From Siphonodentalium dalli (lineage: Eukaryota; Mollusca; Scaphopoda; Gadilida; Siphonodentaliidae), in NCBI GenBank assembly GCA_032622095.1, contig CP136064.1, forward strand, positions 260,813,863 to 260,877,862: a stretch of 64,000 bases of DNA. Reading direction: 5' to 3'. Positions within the stretch are counted from its first letter, which is position 1; the number at the start of each line of letters is the position of its first letter. Under the pieces are notes generated by a model, which had not been told where the DNA came from, did no database searches, and saw only the letters and a program-made list of their open reading frames with translations. The position numbers and the translations under genes are program-made. This document shows, piece after piece, positions 1 through 10,730 of the stretch.

Positions 1-61
1 TAGCAGAATGAGGTCCCCAGAGGGTGAATTTGGTGATGCTAGCCTGCTGTTTGCAAGCTTG
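1..61. mobile_element. A element remnant at the window edge
   Basis: Holds gcagaatgaggtccccagag and ggtgatgctagcc, then jumps to a TIR end (tgcaagcttg). Internally deleted. Confidence 0.65.
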
Positions 62-393
62 ATGTCTTCAGTGAAGTTCTGTCCCGCTCATTGAATATCG
101 GGGTTGCTTTGGTTATTGTTAGAACCAATTATAGCTGATATTAAAACCGATCATTTATAAATATCTTAAAGTTATGACCCCAGCGTTGCCATTCACAGCT
201 TGTTTCTTGTTGTTTGCCATTGACTGAATAATGTAATTAAGTATAATGATCTCTTAATTAAACGGCACGTGTGATTAGCTTCAACCTCTTGGCTAACACT
301 GCTACATATTTCTTCGCTAATAACCGGAGTAGGGGTGCAGGAACATAATATGATTATAAAAACACAGGACATGTTATGTTAGCCCCTTCTGCA

Positions 394-634
394 CTAAAGT
401 ATTATTGATGAGTAGTTATCCTGTAGGAAACGTTCAGATAATACATAACCATAGGTCATTTGTTGAACTTTTTATCTGAACATTTCCCTCAAACGAAAAT
501 GGTTTATTTTAAACTTGTATTATCTGTCGTCTGCTTATTTGACATGAAAACCCCTCCAGATGAACATCCCTGCAAATCAATTGACAGTTCCGATGTACAC
601 TGAATGTATTGGAGAAACCATTAAGTATAGAAAG
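394..634. mobile_element. Z0: degraded Z element
   Basis: attattgatgagtagttatc, gtcatttgttgaactttt, ccctccagatgaacatccct, agtatagaaagg with TTAA 635-638. The left end is not intact. Confidence 0.65.
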
Positions 635-661
635 GTTAATATGTCATCTTATAGTCTGTAG

Positions 662-873
662 TATAGTAATGCTCTAATTAATCGACCTCTTAACCACAGC
701 ATAATTATGGGTAACTTTTCAGGATTTAGTCGGAAATATGGCTTGTTGCCATTCATCGGAAAGCTCGAGAGCTTTCCGATGAATGGCAACAAGCCATATT
801 TCCGACTAAATCCTGAAAAGTTACCCATAATTCTGCTGTGGTTAAGAGGTCGATTAATTAGAGCATTACTGTA
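662..873. mobile_element. B1: TA-flanked near-perfect palindrome (~212 bp)
   Basis: Arms read tatagtaatgctctaatta...cttgttgccattcatcggaa and return as the reverse complement, meeting at gaaagctcgagagctttc (a tiny loop). Like the other B copies it is bounded by TA next to CAGTAATG-type ends, as in Tc1/mariner MITEs. Confidence 0.9.
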
Positions 874-1193
874 TATTGTATGCAATCAGGACATGTGAAA
901 TCAATTCCCACATGGTTAAAATTCAGAGTTCATCAACAGATCTATAGTTAGGCTAACATCGGGAAGATTATCTCACAACTCATATATGGAATGTTATAGT
1001 CTCTTGATGGTTGGTGTGTAATGTTATAGTCTATTGATGGTTGGTGTGTAAAGTCTGATGTTCTCATTCTAAACCTGTCCAATATATTAAACTAAACAGA
1101 CCTGACTTCAAATCGTCACAACAAGAAAATATGAAAAGCGAAGACTACTAATTCTATTACCTACATGTACATGTATATGTCTGCCAAGTCTGT
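874..1193. other. no gene or clear repeat seen
   Basis: AT-rich; only a short duplication (gttggtgtgtaatgttatag / gttggtgtgtaaagtctg, ~1008-1055). Confidence 0.5.
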
Positions 1194-1197
1194 TTAA

Positions 1198-1935
1198 AGA
1201 TGGTCTATCTCTTACAGGCCACAATTACAACAACAACATCATTTTTGTAAAATCCGATTTGAGGTTGTAGAGCATAATATCTGACATTCTGCCTTAACCC
1301 TTTCAGTGCCAGGGGCCGATCTCATCGGCCCTAATTTACGGTCTGTAAAATCGGCCCTAAAAAAATAAAAAACCTTTTTTTTTTTTTTAGATTTTAAAAA
1401 AATTATTAAAATTGTCAAAAATTGTAAACAATAATAACAAATGATGAAAAATTGTTAGGCCAATGCATTCTCTTATATATGCGAGGCGACCTATGGTCGA
1501 CTCGCATATATAAGAGAATGCATTGGCACAGGGTATATGGGTTGATACAAAAATCGGACCTGGCACTCAAAGGGTTAATGGAAACTGCTAACAAGATATG
1601 GTTCTCCCGCATGCTACACTCCGAACTTGTCTGCAAGGCTCTATTGGGTGGCAGTCAAGTTATGTGAGGGATCGATTCCATTTGTACCTAACACTCAATT
1701 TCATTGAGAGTTCGAAGCATAGCAAGTGGGAGAACTCTAAACTTTATCTGAGATCACCTGAAGATTCATGGCCGATCTGTTCTAAAAATAGCCCATAAAA
1801 ATTTCCAATTGGTTGTATGTATTATACCAGAAAATTTGAAATAAAATCATTATTAATGGATGCAAGCTTTTCCGGACAGGAGTCTTCGATTCATATTTAT
1901 TTTTTTATACCCAGGAAACTATATACGATATACGG
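1198..1935. mobile_element. U0: degraded U element containing D1
   Basis: ttTTAAagatggtctatctctt at left, tgtatgtattataccagaaa, gtcttcgattcatatttatt and ttatacccaggaaactatat at right. The inserted D1 and unrelated sequence make the limits approximate. Confidence 0.55.
1298..1574. mobile_element. D1: TTAA element with TIR CCCTTTCAGTGCCAGG
   Basis: TTAA 1294-1297 and 1575-1578. Termini ccctttcagtgccaggggcc and gacctggcactcaaaggg; a second inner stem pairs gccgatctcatcggc. It contains one hairpin (1458-1527) of the type found in C. Confidence 0.9.
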
Positions 1936-2066
1936 TATAAGGAAATTGTATAATCTGTTATAATCTGGCTATATGACAGTTGTTTGTTCAGATTTACAGA
2001 CAGCAAATACATGTAAGTTGAATCTATTTTGATTGTCTAATTGCTCAACAAATATTTAGTGTAAAA

Positions 2067-2675
2067 TACAGTAATTCCCTAAATAATCGACTCCTTTACC
2101 ACAGCAGATTTATGGGTAATTTTTCAGGATTTAGTTGGAAATATGGCTTGTTGCCATTCATCGGAAAGCTCTGTGAGAGCTTTCCGATGAATGGCAACAA
2201 GCCATATTTCCGACTAAATCCTGAAAAATTACCCATAATTCTGCTGTGGTTAACCCTTTACCCAACAAACCGGCCAAAACCGGCCAAATAAAGCTGCAAC
2301 AGCCTAAATTATCTTGGGTCTGTCTCAATAAAACCATACAAATATGGATATCATTGGAACCGGCTCATTGACCACACTGTGATGGTTACAGTTATGCCCT
2401 GTGCCAATGCATTCTCTTATATATGCGAGTCGACCATAGGTCGCCTCGCATATATAAGAGAATGCATTGGCCTAAAAAAAATCTTTTTTTAACACTTTTT
2501 ACCATTTTTTCTTACATTCTTTAACAATTTTATAATTTAATGTGTTAACCCAATGCATTCTCTTATATATGCGAGGCGACCTATGGTCGACTCGCATATA
2601 TAAGAGAATGCATTGGCACAGGGCCCTTCTGTTGGGTAAAGGGTTAAGGGGTCGATTATTTAGGGCATTACTATA
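2067..2675. mobile_element. B2: palindrome interrupted by C1
   Basis: Left arm tacagtaattccctaaataa..., centre at ctctgtgagag, right arm broken at gctgtggTTAA by C1 (2254-2643) and resuming TTAAggggtcgattatttag. Confidence 0.92.
2254..2643. mobile_element. C1: TTAA element (piggyBac-like termini) inside B2
   Basis: TIR CCCTTTACCCAACA with TTAA at 2250-2253 and 2644-2647. It contains a cggccaaaaccggcc segment, a gattgttac/ccttgacc-like stretch and two ~69-bp hairpins (2404-2472, 2550-2618). The B palindrome gives the empty site. The class (piggyBac or Kolobok) is inferred from TTAA and the CCCTTT ends. Confidence 0.9.
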
Positions 2676-3108
2676 CATCTCTAGATCTTGTGTTCAGATT
2701 ACTGTGTTGACGGGATTCCCTCTATTTCATTTATTATGGATCCATGTAGTTTGTGATATCAAGGTAGTGTGCAAATGAAGTTTCCCAGTGTTCGTCTTCA
2801 ATGGGGAGGGGCCCGTGCAGTTGAAAAAGTTAGATATCCCTCTCCAGTAAAGATCACCTCGCCATATCAGATTATTTCTTCTCTGTATTTGTACAGCAGA
2901 GATGTCACTTCGCCCTGGCTAAACATAAGGGAATAGTAACATAATTCAGGGATTAAAGAACTTTTTGGTACATGTTGCAGAAGGACTACATGAAATTACA
3001 CTAGAACAAGAAATTTATGATATGCAAGTGCATGTGCACATTTAAAGTGCAGGTGCACAAAGCAGACAGTTAGTTCACAGGAACCACAGAGAGAGAGATA
3101 AACAATCA
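2676..3108. other. no gene or clear repeat seen
   Basis: AT-rich non-coding sequence with a short tgcaagtgcatgtgcaca motif (3022-3062). Confidence 0.45.
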
Positions 3109-3116
3109 TTAGAATG

Positions 3117-3370
3117 CAAGCCTTGAAATAGTGTGCCTGTCATTTGCAGAATGAGGTCCCCAGAGGGTGAATTTAGTGATGCTACCCCGCATAGCGGGCT
3201 AGCATCACCAAATTCACCCTCTGGGGACCTCATTCTGCTTACACCTCAGCAGAATGAGGTTCCCAGAGGGTGAATTTGGTGATGCTAGCCTGCTATACAG
3301 GGTAGCATCACTAAATTCACCCTCTGGGGACCTCATTCTGCAAATGACAGACACACTATTTCAAGGCTTG
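3117..3370. mobile_element. A1: short double-hairpin element, 8-bp TSD
   Basis: TIR CAAGCCTTGAAATAGTGTG at both ends. Two hairpins built from gcagaatgaggtccccagag...ctctggggacctcattctgc are joined by a short spacer (ttacacctca). TSD TTAGAATG at 3109-3116 and 3371-3378. Confidence 0.9.
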
Positions 3371-3513
3371 TTAGAATGTCTGGCAAATCGAGAATAAATT
3401 AATAAAAAATTAGCTTCATTCCTGGCTTTCCTCAGAAGGAAACCATTCATCATGATATCTGTATGAATTGCGTGTTCAGGTGACACCAAGCCTGAATACA
3501 AATAGTGTGTCAC

Positions 3514-3972
3514 CAAGCCTGAATACATATCGTGTGTCTGTCATTTGCAGAATAAGGTTCCCAGAGGGCAAATATAGTGACGCTATTCCGCATAGCGGGC
3601 TAGTATTGGAAAATTCAGCCTCTGGGTACCTCATTCTGCATGGCCTCATCTGCCTTGGGAGACAGCCTCAGATTGAAGTTCTCAAATGGTGAATATTGTG
3701 ATGTACACCCATTGGGAACCTCGATTATGCAATGAGTAGTCTGCCAATTTGGGGATAGAGAAACTAAACTAAAAAAGAAATAGAATATATGTGAATAAGT
3801 TTCTATAGAAATTTGATAATAAAGAAATTTCCAGAGAAGATGAGGCCTAAGCAGAATGAGGTCCCCAGAGGGTGAATTTAGTGCTGCTAGCCCGCTATGC
3901 GTGATAGTGTCACTAAATTTGCTCTCTGGGGACCTCATTCTGCAAATGACAGACACACTAAACTAAGGCTTG
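3514..3972. mobile_element. A2: long double-hairpin element
   Basis: Left hairpin, a central region (ttcccaatggg / aattgaagttc arms, gggatagagaaactaaac) and right hairpin ending ctaaggcttg. The left TIR start is itself repeated (caagcctgaataca at 3487 and 3514). No clean TSD. Confidence 0.8.
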
Positions 3973-4673
3973 GTCATGACAAAGAATCAAGTATAAAAAA
4001 AAAACTCCAAGGAGACATCACTATCACAGAGAAATTCTGAAACTTGTCACTGATAGAGATATATATTGCTGGAATTTTTACTTGTTCCTTGCCCTAACTA
4101 ACCATACACTATCATCACCGAGAGCTGGCCACATATGTGTCTTACATAACATCACGATCAGTGGAAAATTTTAGCAACTAACCCCAACCCCTGGGAAGAA
4201 ACAAGAAGGGCTTTTGTTATGATTTTTTTCGAAAATGGCCAAAGAAAATATCATTTGGCAGGGCATATAATTTGTACGATTCTCCCAAATGATTCTTGCA
4301 AAGTGAAACATGAGAATCAAGTTTGATTCTCACGTATCAAGTTTGATTCTCGCGTACATACCAATACATGTACATGTATCTCTGCTTTGTTATATAAAGA
4401 CATCATGTCATAGCTATTAGGCCAGTGTGTTTTTTTTTCATTTGGCCAACAGTAAATCTTTCAAAATTGAAAGCTATACATGTACATGTACAATAAATAT
4501 TGCAATTCTGCATTCCTGTCACATTCACATCATCTCATTTGACTGAAGATACCGGCCCTACCGGGAGAGGGTAAACTTTTTAAAGATTTGAAAGTAAGAT
4601 ATTACTGTTGAGAAATTGACTCAGTGCACTGAATTTTCAAACAGTCTATAACATGGAAGGAGTGATACACCAT
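3973..4673. other. no gene seen
   Basis: Only a small repeat of caagtttgattctc.cgta (4318-4360) stands out. Confidence 0.45.
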
Positions 4674-4674
4674 A

Positions 4675-4693
4675 CCCCCCCCCCCCCCCCCCC
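4675..4693. repeat. C homopolymer (19 bp)
   Basis: Uninterrupted cytosines; length is prone to assembly error. Confidence 0.9.
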
Positions 4694-4825
4694 TCCCAAC
4701 AAACTTTTGGCATAATCATGATTTGAATTTGATTTTCTTACCCTCAAACTTGTGAATCAGCTTTGATTCTCGCAAAAATGGATGGAATAGAAACTGCTAC
4801 ACAAAGATTTTTTTTTTTTTTTTTT

Positions 4826-5082
4826 AGTTTCTCTACATTATACCCCCAAATTGGCAGATGACACATTGCATAATCGAGGTTCCCAATTGGTGTACATCAC
4901 AATATTCACCATTTGGTAACTTCAATCTGAGTCTATGTCTCCCATAGCATAATGATGCCATGCAGAATGAGGTCCCCAGAGGGTGAATTTGGTGATGCTA
5001 GCCCGCTATGTGGGATAGCATCACTAAATTCACTCTCTGTGGAACTCATTTTGCAAATGACAGGCACACTGAACTCAGACTT
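4826..5082. mobile_element. A3: left-truncated A element
   Basis: Retains the centre (tttagtttctctacattata; ttcccaattggtgtacatca) and the right hairpin, ending aactcagacttg. Confidence 0.75.
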
Positions 5083-5137
5083 GATCTCAATGAAAAACCC
5101 TTACATTTGCTGTCTGCTTAAAACGTTGCATGCACAA

Positions 5138-5275
5138 TACAGTAATGCTCTAAGTAATCGACTTCGGGGAGAGCTTTCCGATGAATGGCAACAAGCCATA
5201 TTTCCGATTAAATCCTGAAAAGTTACCCATAATTCTGCTGTGGTTAAGAAGTCGATTACTTAGAGCATTACTGTA
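5138..5275. mobile_element. B3: B palindrome with most of the left arm deleted
   Basis: tacagtaatgctctaagtaa at left, jump to gagctttccgatgaatggca, complete right arm. Confidence 0.85.
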
Positions 5276-6159
5276 TGCTTCTAAAAGATAGGGGATCTAG
5301 AAATGATATGGTAATATTTTACCAACCACTATAAAAGAGTCGAGTTCAGAAATTAAAATGATATTTATCTACAATGTTTGACATTTATCGGAAGGACAAT
5401 GTATCGGAATATGAAATTAGGGAGTCATGTATTAATTCCCCAGGCTATGCGTATCTTCAGAGTAACAGTGCATCAATCCTGCTATTAAATCCGAAGCATC
5501 ACAGCATGATAGCATCCTCGTTCACACAGCACGCATTATCTATACCATCATTTTTTTCCGTCCCCTTAACACAATTCACAAGTCTGTAAAATCAATACGA
5601 AACTGCGGCAATTGTCGGTCGTGTTGAGCAGTTCCTTAATGAGAAATGTTACTGTTGGCCGGCATCGGCAAATTTTCTCGAAGTTAATCTTCTGAGGGTT
5701 TGAGCAGTCTGACACAGTATGTCATATACAGGTCTGAAAGTGTCAAGCCTACATGCAATAATTACTGGTATGATATGTCTGTCTGTCTGTTTGTTTGTGA
5801 TTTTTCTCCTGGATCTATTTTAAATTAGGTGTGATGACTCGGGGTACCCTGGCGGATGTTACAACAGTGTTAATTTTTTTTTTAATTTAATTAAAAAAAA
5901 ATTTAATTTAATTTGTTTTCAAAGTGAGCAAGTAGTTAAATCTAAATAACAATTCTAAAATTATTTATTTTTTTTATCAAAATGTTTAAAAGATCAAAAT
6001 GTGCACCTTGCTCACAAAGTGCCAGGCCCCTATGCCGCTGAATAAAGGCCACAAAATGAGCCTGTAACAGCTAGTAGTCAAGATATTAAATGAGAGAATT
6101 GAGTAACATACGTCCTAACAGAGTTTATGAATGTTTGATAGCGGCAGATCTTATATACT
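5276..6159. other. no gene seen; AT palindrome
   Basis: ttttttttttaatttaatta / aaaaaaaaatttaatttaat (5875-5920) is a self-complementary AT tract. The rest is unremarkable. Confidence 0.45.
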
Positions 6160-6329
6160 TACAGTAATGCCATAAATAATCGACTCCTTAACCACAGCAG
6201 AATTATGGGTAACTTTTCAGGCTTTAGTCGGAAATATGACTTGTTGCCATATTTCCGAATAAAAAATCCTGAAAAAATACCCATAATTCTGCTGTGGTTA
6301 AGGAGTTAATTATTTAGGGCATTACTGTA
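6160..6329. mobile_element. B4: B palindrome lacking the central stem
   Basis: Ends tacagtaatgccataaat and attactgta. The centre stops at tgttgcca without the aaagctc segment. Confidence 0.85.
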
Positions 6330-6627
6330 GTTACAGATTTCAGCTTGAAATACTGTCAACTCAACAAATCTATCTGAGTAAACTGTCTGACAAGCTCTCC
6401 CATAAGACCTCACACACTCTATCTGTGAAGTGAAGAAATCCCTCCAAGGTTGGTTTTAGAATGGATAAGCTTGTCTGAACTTGGTTTTAGAATGGATAAG
6501 GCTTGTCACAAGGAACTCAATTTCACAGATAAAGCTGCAAAGATGTTTGTGTGACACCCATCAAATATACCCAAGACAATTGAGTCTGTGCATATAATCA
6601 AGGGTTATACTATAAAGTCTGATTATA

Positions 6628-7000
6628 GTGTGCCTGTCATGTGCAGAATGAGGTCCCCAGAGGGTGAGTTTAGTGACGCTATCCCGCACAGTGGGCTAGC
6701 ATCACTAAATTCACCCTCTGGGAACCTCATTCTGCATAGCCTCATCTGCTATGGGAGACATAGACTCAGATTGAAGATTGATGTGTCGTCTGCCAATTTG
6801 GGGACATAGAGAAACTAAACTAAAGAAATAGAATCTACTAGTATGTGAAGAAGTTTCTATAGAAATTTGATAATAAAGAAATTTCCGGAGAAGATGAGGC
6901 CTAAGCAGAATAAGGTCCCCAGAGGGTGAACTCAGTGATGCTAGCCCGCTATGCGCGATAGCGTCACTAAATTCACCCTCTGGGCACCTTATTCTGCAAA
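6628..7000. mobile_element. A4: A element with eroded ends
   Basis: Both hairpins and the centre are present, but the terminal CAAGCC ends are lost or mutated; the left side reads attatagtgtgcctgtc. Confidence 0.78.
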
Positions 7001-7107
7001 TTAAATCATTTGATTCAGACAGTAATCGCTTCATTTGAAGATCTCACTCCCTTCCATGAAGACATGACAATGTACATGTATTCATGTTTCAACTGAAAAC
7101 ATCATTT

Positions 7108-7445
7108 TAAAGTGATATGAAACACTCCGGTAGGGTGATCAAATAAAATTGGAGAATATTATGGCTCAAAGTACAATGTAGTTATTTTTACGAATATTAA
7201 TGGAAATTGACAACACATACTAACATTCTTATATATTAAATAAAAACAATGACTCTAGATGGCGAAATCATTTGCGTTAGTTTATCGCCGATTGTTGCGT
7301 CCCGAATCGAGATGTAAATATTTACAATTGAGCGTAGTTCAGACGATGTTTTCTATGTAGTGGTACGGTAGATTTCTTTGAAATTTCGGTGATGTTAGTA
7401 TAATGATACATTCCCCAGGTTGGCATAGCGCCTGAGTACTAACTC
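7108..7445 (-). mobile_element. V1: V repeat, minus orientation
   Basis: ttaaagtgatatgaaacact, ccggtagggtgatcaaata, ttgcgtcccgaatcgagatg and gaaatttcggtgatgtta match V2/V3 reversed. Confidence 0.8.
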
Positions 7446-7446
7446 A

Positions 7447-7554
7447 TACAGTAATGCCCCAAGTAAACGACTTCTTAACCACAGCAGAATTATGGGAAAA
7501 GTTACCCATAATTCTACTGTGGTTAAGGAGTCGTTTACTTAGGGCATTACTGTA
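7447..7554. mobile_element. B5: minimal B palindrome (108 bp)
   Basis: Only the outer ~50 bp of each arm remain, joined at tatgggaaaagttaccc. Confidence 0.85.
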
Positions 7555-7593
7555 AGTTTATCGCAGCCGAACAAGTCCATAATATGTCTTTAA

Positions 7594-7824
7594 CCCTTTA
7601 AGTGCCAGGTCCGATTTTTGTATCAACCCATATACCCTGTGCCAATGCATTCTCTTATATATGCGAGTCGACCATAGGTCGCCTCGCATATATAAGAGAA
7701 TGCATTGGCCTTTTTTTTTTTTTTTTACAATTTTTTACAATTTTAATAATTTATTCTTATATTCTTTAACAGACTTATTTTGTAGGTTTAGGGCCGATGA
7801 GATCGGCCCCTGGCACTCAAATGG
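7594..7824. mobile_element. D2: D element abutting a Z element
   Basis: ccctttaagtgccaggtccg ... cccctggcactcaaatgg, one hairpin (7641-7709). TTAA 7590-7593 and 7825-7828; the right TTAA is also the left TTAA of the Z element at 7829. Confidence 0.9.
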
Positions 7825-7828
7825 TTAA

Positions 7829-8087
7829 TCCTTTCTTTGCTACTCACTGACGAGTATCAGTAGTTCCCTTAGGAAATGACATATGGCCATTTGTTAAACC
7901 TATTATCTGAACATTTGTTGAACTTATTATCTGAACATTTCCCCCCCCAATGTGTAGAATCCTTATGCATTTTTATTGTCTATTTTTTGCCTGCTTACAT
8001 TTCCTGAACATCCCTACAAACGAATAATTGATCATTCCAATGTACACTTTTATAACTGATGGGAGAATTCATTCAGAAAAGAAAGGG
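7829..8087. mobile_element. Z1: complete Z element abutting D2
   Basis: TTAA 7825-7828 (shared with D2) and 8088-8091; tcctttctttgctactcact ... ttcagaaaagaaaggg. Confidence 0.83.
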
Positions 8088-8091
8088 TTAA

Positions 8092-8620
8092 TCCGACACA
8101 TGGCCATCTAGAAGAGTACAGTAAAACTCATTTAGACTTTTAAGGAAGCAACGGGGGTTTTCCTTCTGTATATATAAAGTACCCTAACTACCGGTAACAA
8201 ATTTAATATCTTAATACTCCCAACCTACATGTACATGTATATATATGCAGTATTGAGATGCTTTCACTTGTATAGCAGGCTACAGACCATATCCTAAGTA
8301 CCTGACATAATAAGGTTTCACCACTTAGTTATGCCTTTAATGACAAACAATTAATAAGATGGTGTATTTCCTCTGACATATTAAAATCCAGATGATAATC
8401 TTTACAATGCTGACATGTGTTAAATGTTCCCCACAAATGTATTGTGCAATTGCAGTCACAATGGTCAATTGGAGAACACAGGCGTGACATTACTACATTA
8501 ATCAATGCATTCAGTCTGTAGAATAATTGATGCTTAACTTCCACAATCATAGTAGCATCACAGACATGGGAAAGGTTTAGATTAAAACACTTCTAACTTC
8601 TCTTGTCAAAGCTTTAGCAT
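8092..8620. other. no gene or repeat recognised
   Basis: AT-rich sequence between Z1 and the ~33-bp array. Confidence 0.45.
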
Positions 8621-10431
8621 AATATAATATCACCCCAGATTAATCCTTCAGCAGACTATATATACCCCAGATTAATCCTTTAGCAGACTATAATATCACC
8701 CCAGATTAACCTTTTAGCAGACTATAATATCACCCCAGAATAACCCTTGAGCAGCCTATAATATCACCCCAAGAGTAACCCTTTGGCAGACTATAATATC
8801 ACCCAGAATAACCCTTTAGCAGCCTATAATATACCCGACAAGATTAACCCTTTAGCAGACTATAATATCACCCCAAGATTAACCCTTTAGCAGACTATAA
8901 TATCACCCCAGATTAACCCTTTAACAGACTATATCACCCCAGATTAACCCTTTAGCAGACTAGATCACCCCATATTAACATTTTAGCAGACTATAATATC
9001 ACCCCAGAATAACCCTTTAGCAGACTATAATTATCACCCCAAGATTAACCCTTTAGCAGACTATATCACCCCAGAATAACCCTTTAGCAGATTATAATAT
9101 CACCCCAAGATTAACCCTTTAGCAGACTATAATATCACCCCAGAATAACCCTTTAGCAGACTATATCACCCCAGATTAACCCTTTAACAGACTATATCAC
9201 CCCAGATTAACCCTTTAGCAGACTAGATCACCCAATATTAACATTTTAGCAGACTATAATATCACCCCAGAATAACCCTTTAGCAGACTATAATATCACC
9301 CCAGAATAACCCTTTAGCAGACTATATCACCCCAGATTAACCCTTTAGCAGACTAGATCACCCCATATTAACATTTTAGCAGACTATAATATCACCCCAG
9401 AATAACCCTTTAGCAGACTATATCACCCCAGAATAACCCTTTAACAGACTATATCACCCCAGATTAACCCTTTAGCAGACTAGATACCCCATATTAACAT
9501 TTTAGCAGACTATAATATCACCCCAGAATAACCCTTTAGCAGACTATATCACCCCAGATTAACCCTTTAGCAGACTATAATATCACCCCAAGATTAACCC
9601 TTTAGCAGACTATAATATCACCCCAAGATTAACCCTTTAGCAGACTATAATATCACCCCAGATTAACCCTTTAGAAGACTAGATCACCCCATATTAACAT
9701 TTTAGCAGACAATAATATCACCCCAGAATAACCCTTTAGCAGACTATATCACCCCAAGATTAACCCATTAGCAGACTATATCACCCCAGCATAACCATTT
9801 AGCAGACTATATCACCCCAGATTAACCCTTTAACAGACTATATCACCCCAGATTAACCCTTTAGAAGACTATAATATCACCCCAGATTAACCCTTTAGCA
9901 GACTATAATATCACCCCAAGATTAACCCTTTAGCAGACTATATCACCCCAGATTAACCCCTTAACAGACTATATCACCCCAGATTAACCCTTTAGAAGAC
10001 TATAATATCACCCCAGATTAACCCTTTAGCAGACTATAATATCACCCAAGAATAACCCTTTAGCAGACTATATCACCCCAGATTAACCCTTTAACAGACT
10101 ATATGACCCCAGATTAACCCTTTAGCAGACTAGGTTACCTCATATTAACATTTTAGCAGACTATAATATCACCCCAGAATAACCCTTTAGCAGACTATAA
10201 TTATCACCCCAAGATTAACCCTTTAGCAGACTATAATATCACCCCAGAATAACCCTTTAGCAGACTATAATTATCACCCCAAGATTAACCCTTTAGCAGA
10301 CTATAATATCACCCCAGAATAACCCTTTAGCAGACTATATCACCCCAGATTAACCCTTTAGCAGACTAGATCACCCCATATTAACATTTTAGCAGACTAT
10401 AATATCACCCCAGAATAACCCTTTAGCAGAC
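8621..10431. repeat. ~31-34-bp minisatellite with TTAACCCTTT in each unit
   Basis: About 1.8 kb of units like atattaccccag variants: 'ataatatcaccccag' + 'attaaccctttagcagact', with length variants lacking the taat. Higher-order blocks recur, such as the group containing 'agatcaccccatattaacat'. Most units contain TTAACCCTTT, which is the flank-plus-terminus of the C, D, E and Z elements in this window. The array ends abruptly in an A element (10431). Confidence 0.95.
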
Positions 10432-10715
10432 TTCAGATTGAAGTTCCCAAGTTGAAGTTGGTGATATTCACCCATTAGTCATCTCGATTATGCATTTTAT
10501 CTTCTGCAGATTTAGGGATATAGAACAAAAAGTAACTAAAAACAATGTTAATTTGAGATTATAGATACATGTACTTTCTAGGAGACGAGGTCTAAGCAGA
10601 AAGGTCACCAGAGGGTGAATTTTGTGATGCTAGCCCACTGTGTGGGATAGCATCACTAAATTCACCCACTGGGGACCTCATTCTGCAAATGACAGACACA
10701 CTATTTGCAGGCTTG
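10431..10715. mobile_element. A5: partial A element between two arrays
   Basis: Starts mid-element at cttcagattgaagttccc where the ~33-bp array stops. The right hairpin and TIR (tttgcaggcttg) are intact. The 391-bp satellite begins just after. Confidence 0.78.
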
Positions 10716-10730
10716 AGTGCAACTATAAAT

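Noticed and set aside
649-898. Overlapping frames on both strands reading MGNFSGFSRKYGLLPF...
   Set aside because: Product of the B palindrome, which reads the same on both strands; it occurs at every B copy.
3514-3980. 8-bp TSD for A2 (ggtgacac / gtcatgac)
   Set aside because: Only weak resemblance; the left terminus is itself repeated, so the true edge is uncertain.
8621-10431. CRISPR-like array
   Set aside because: Direct tandem repeats with no unique spacers, in a eukaryotic intron-bearing sequence; the same holds for the 31-, 42-, 47-, 48- and 61-bp arrays.
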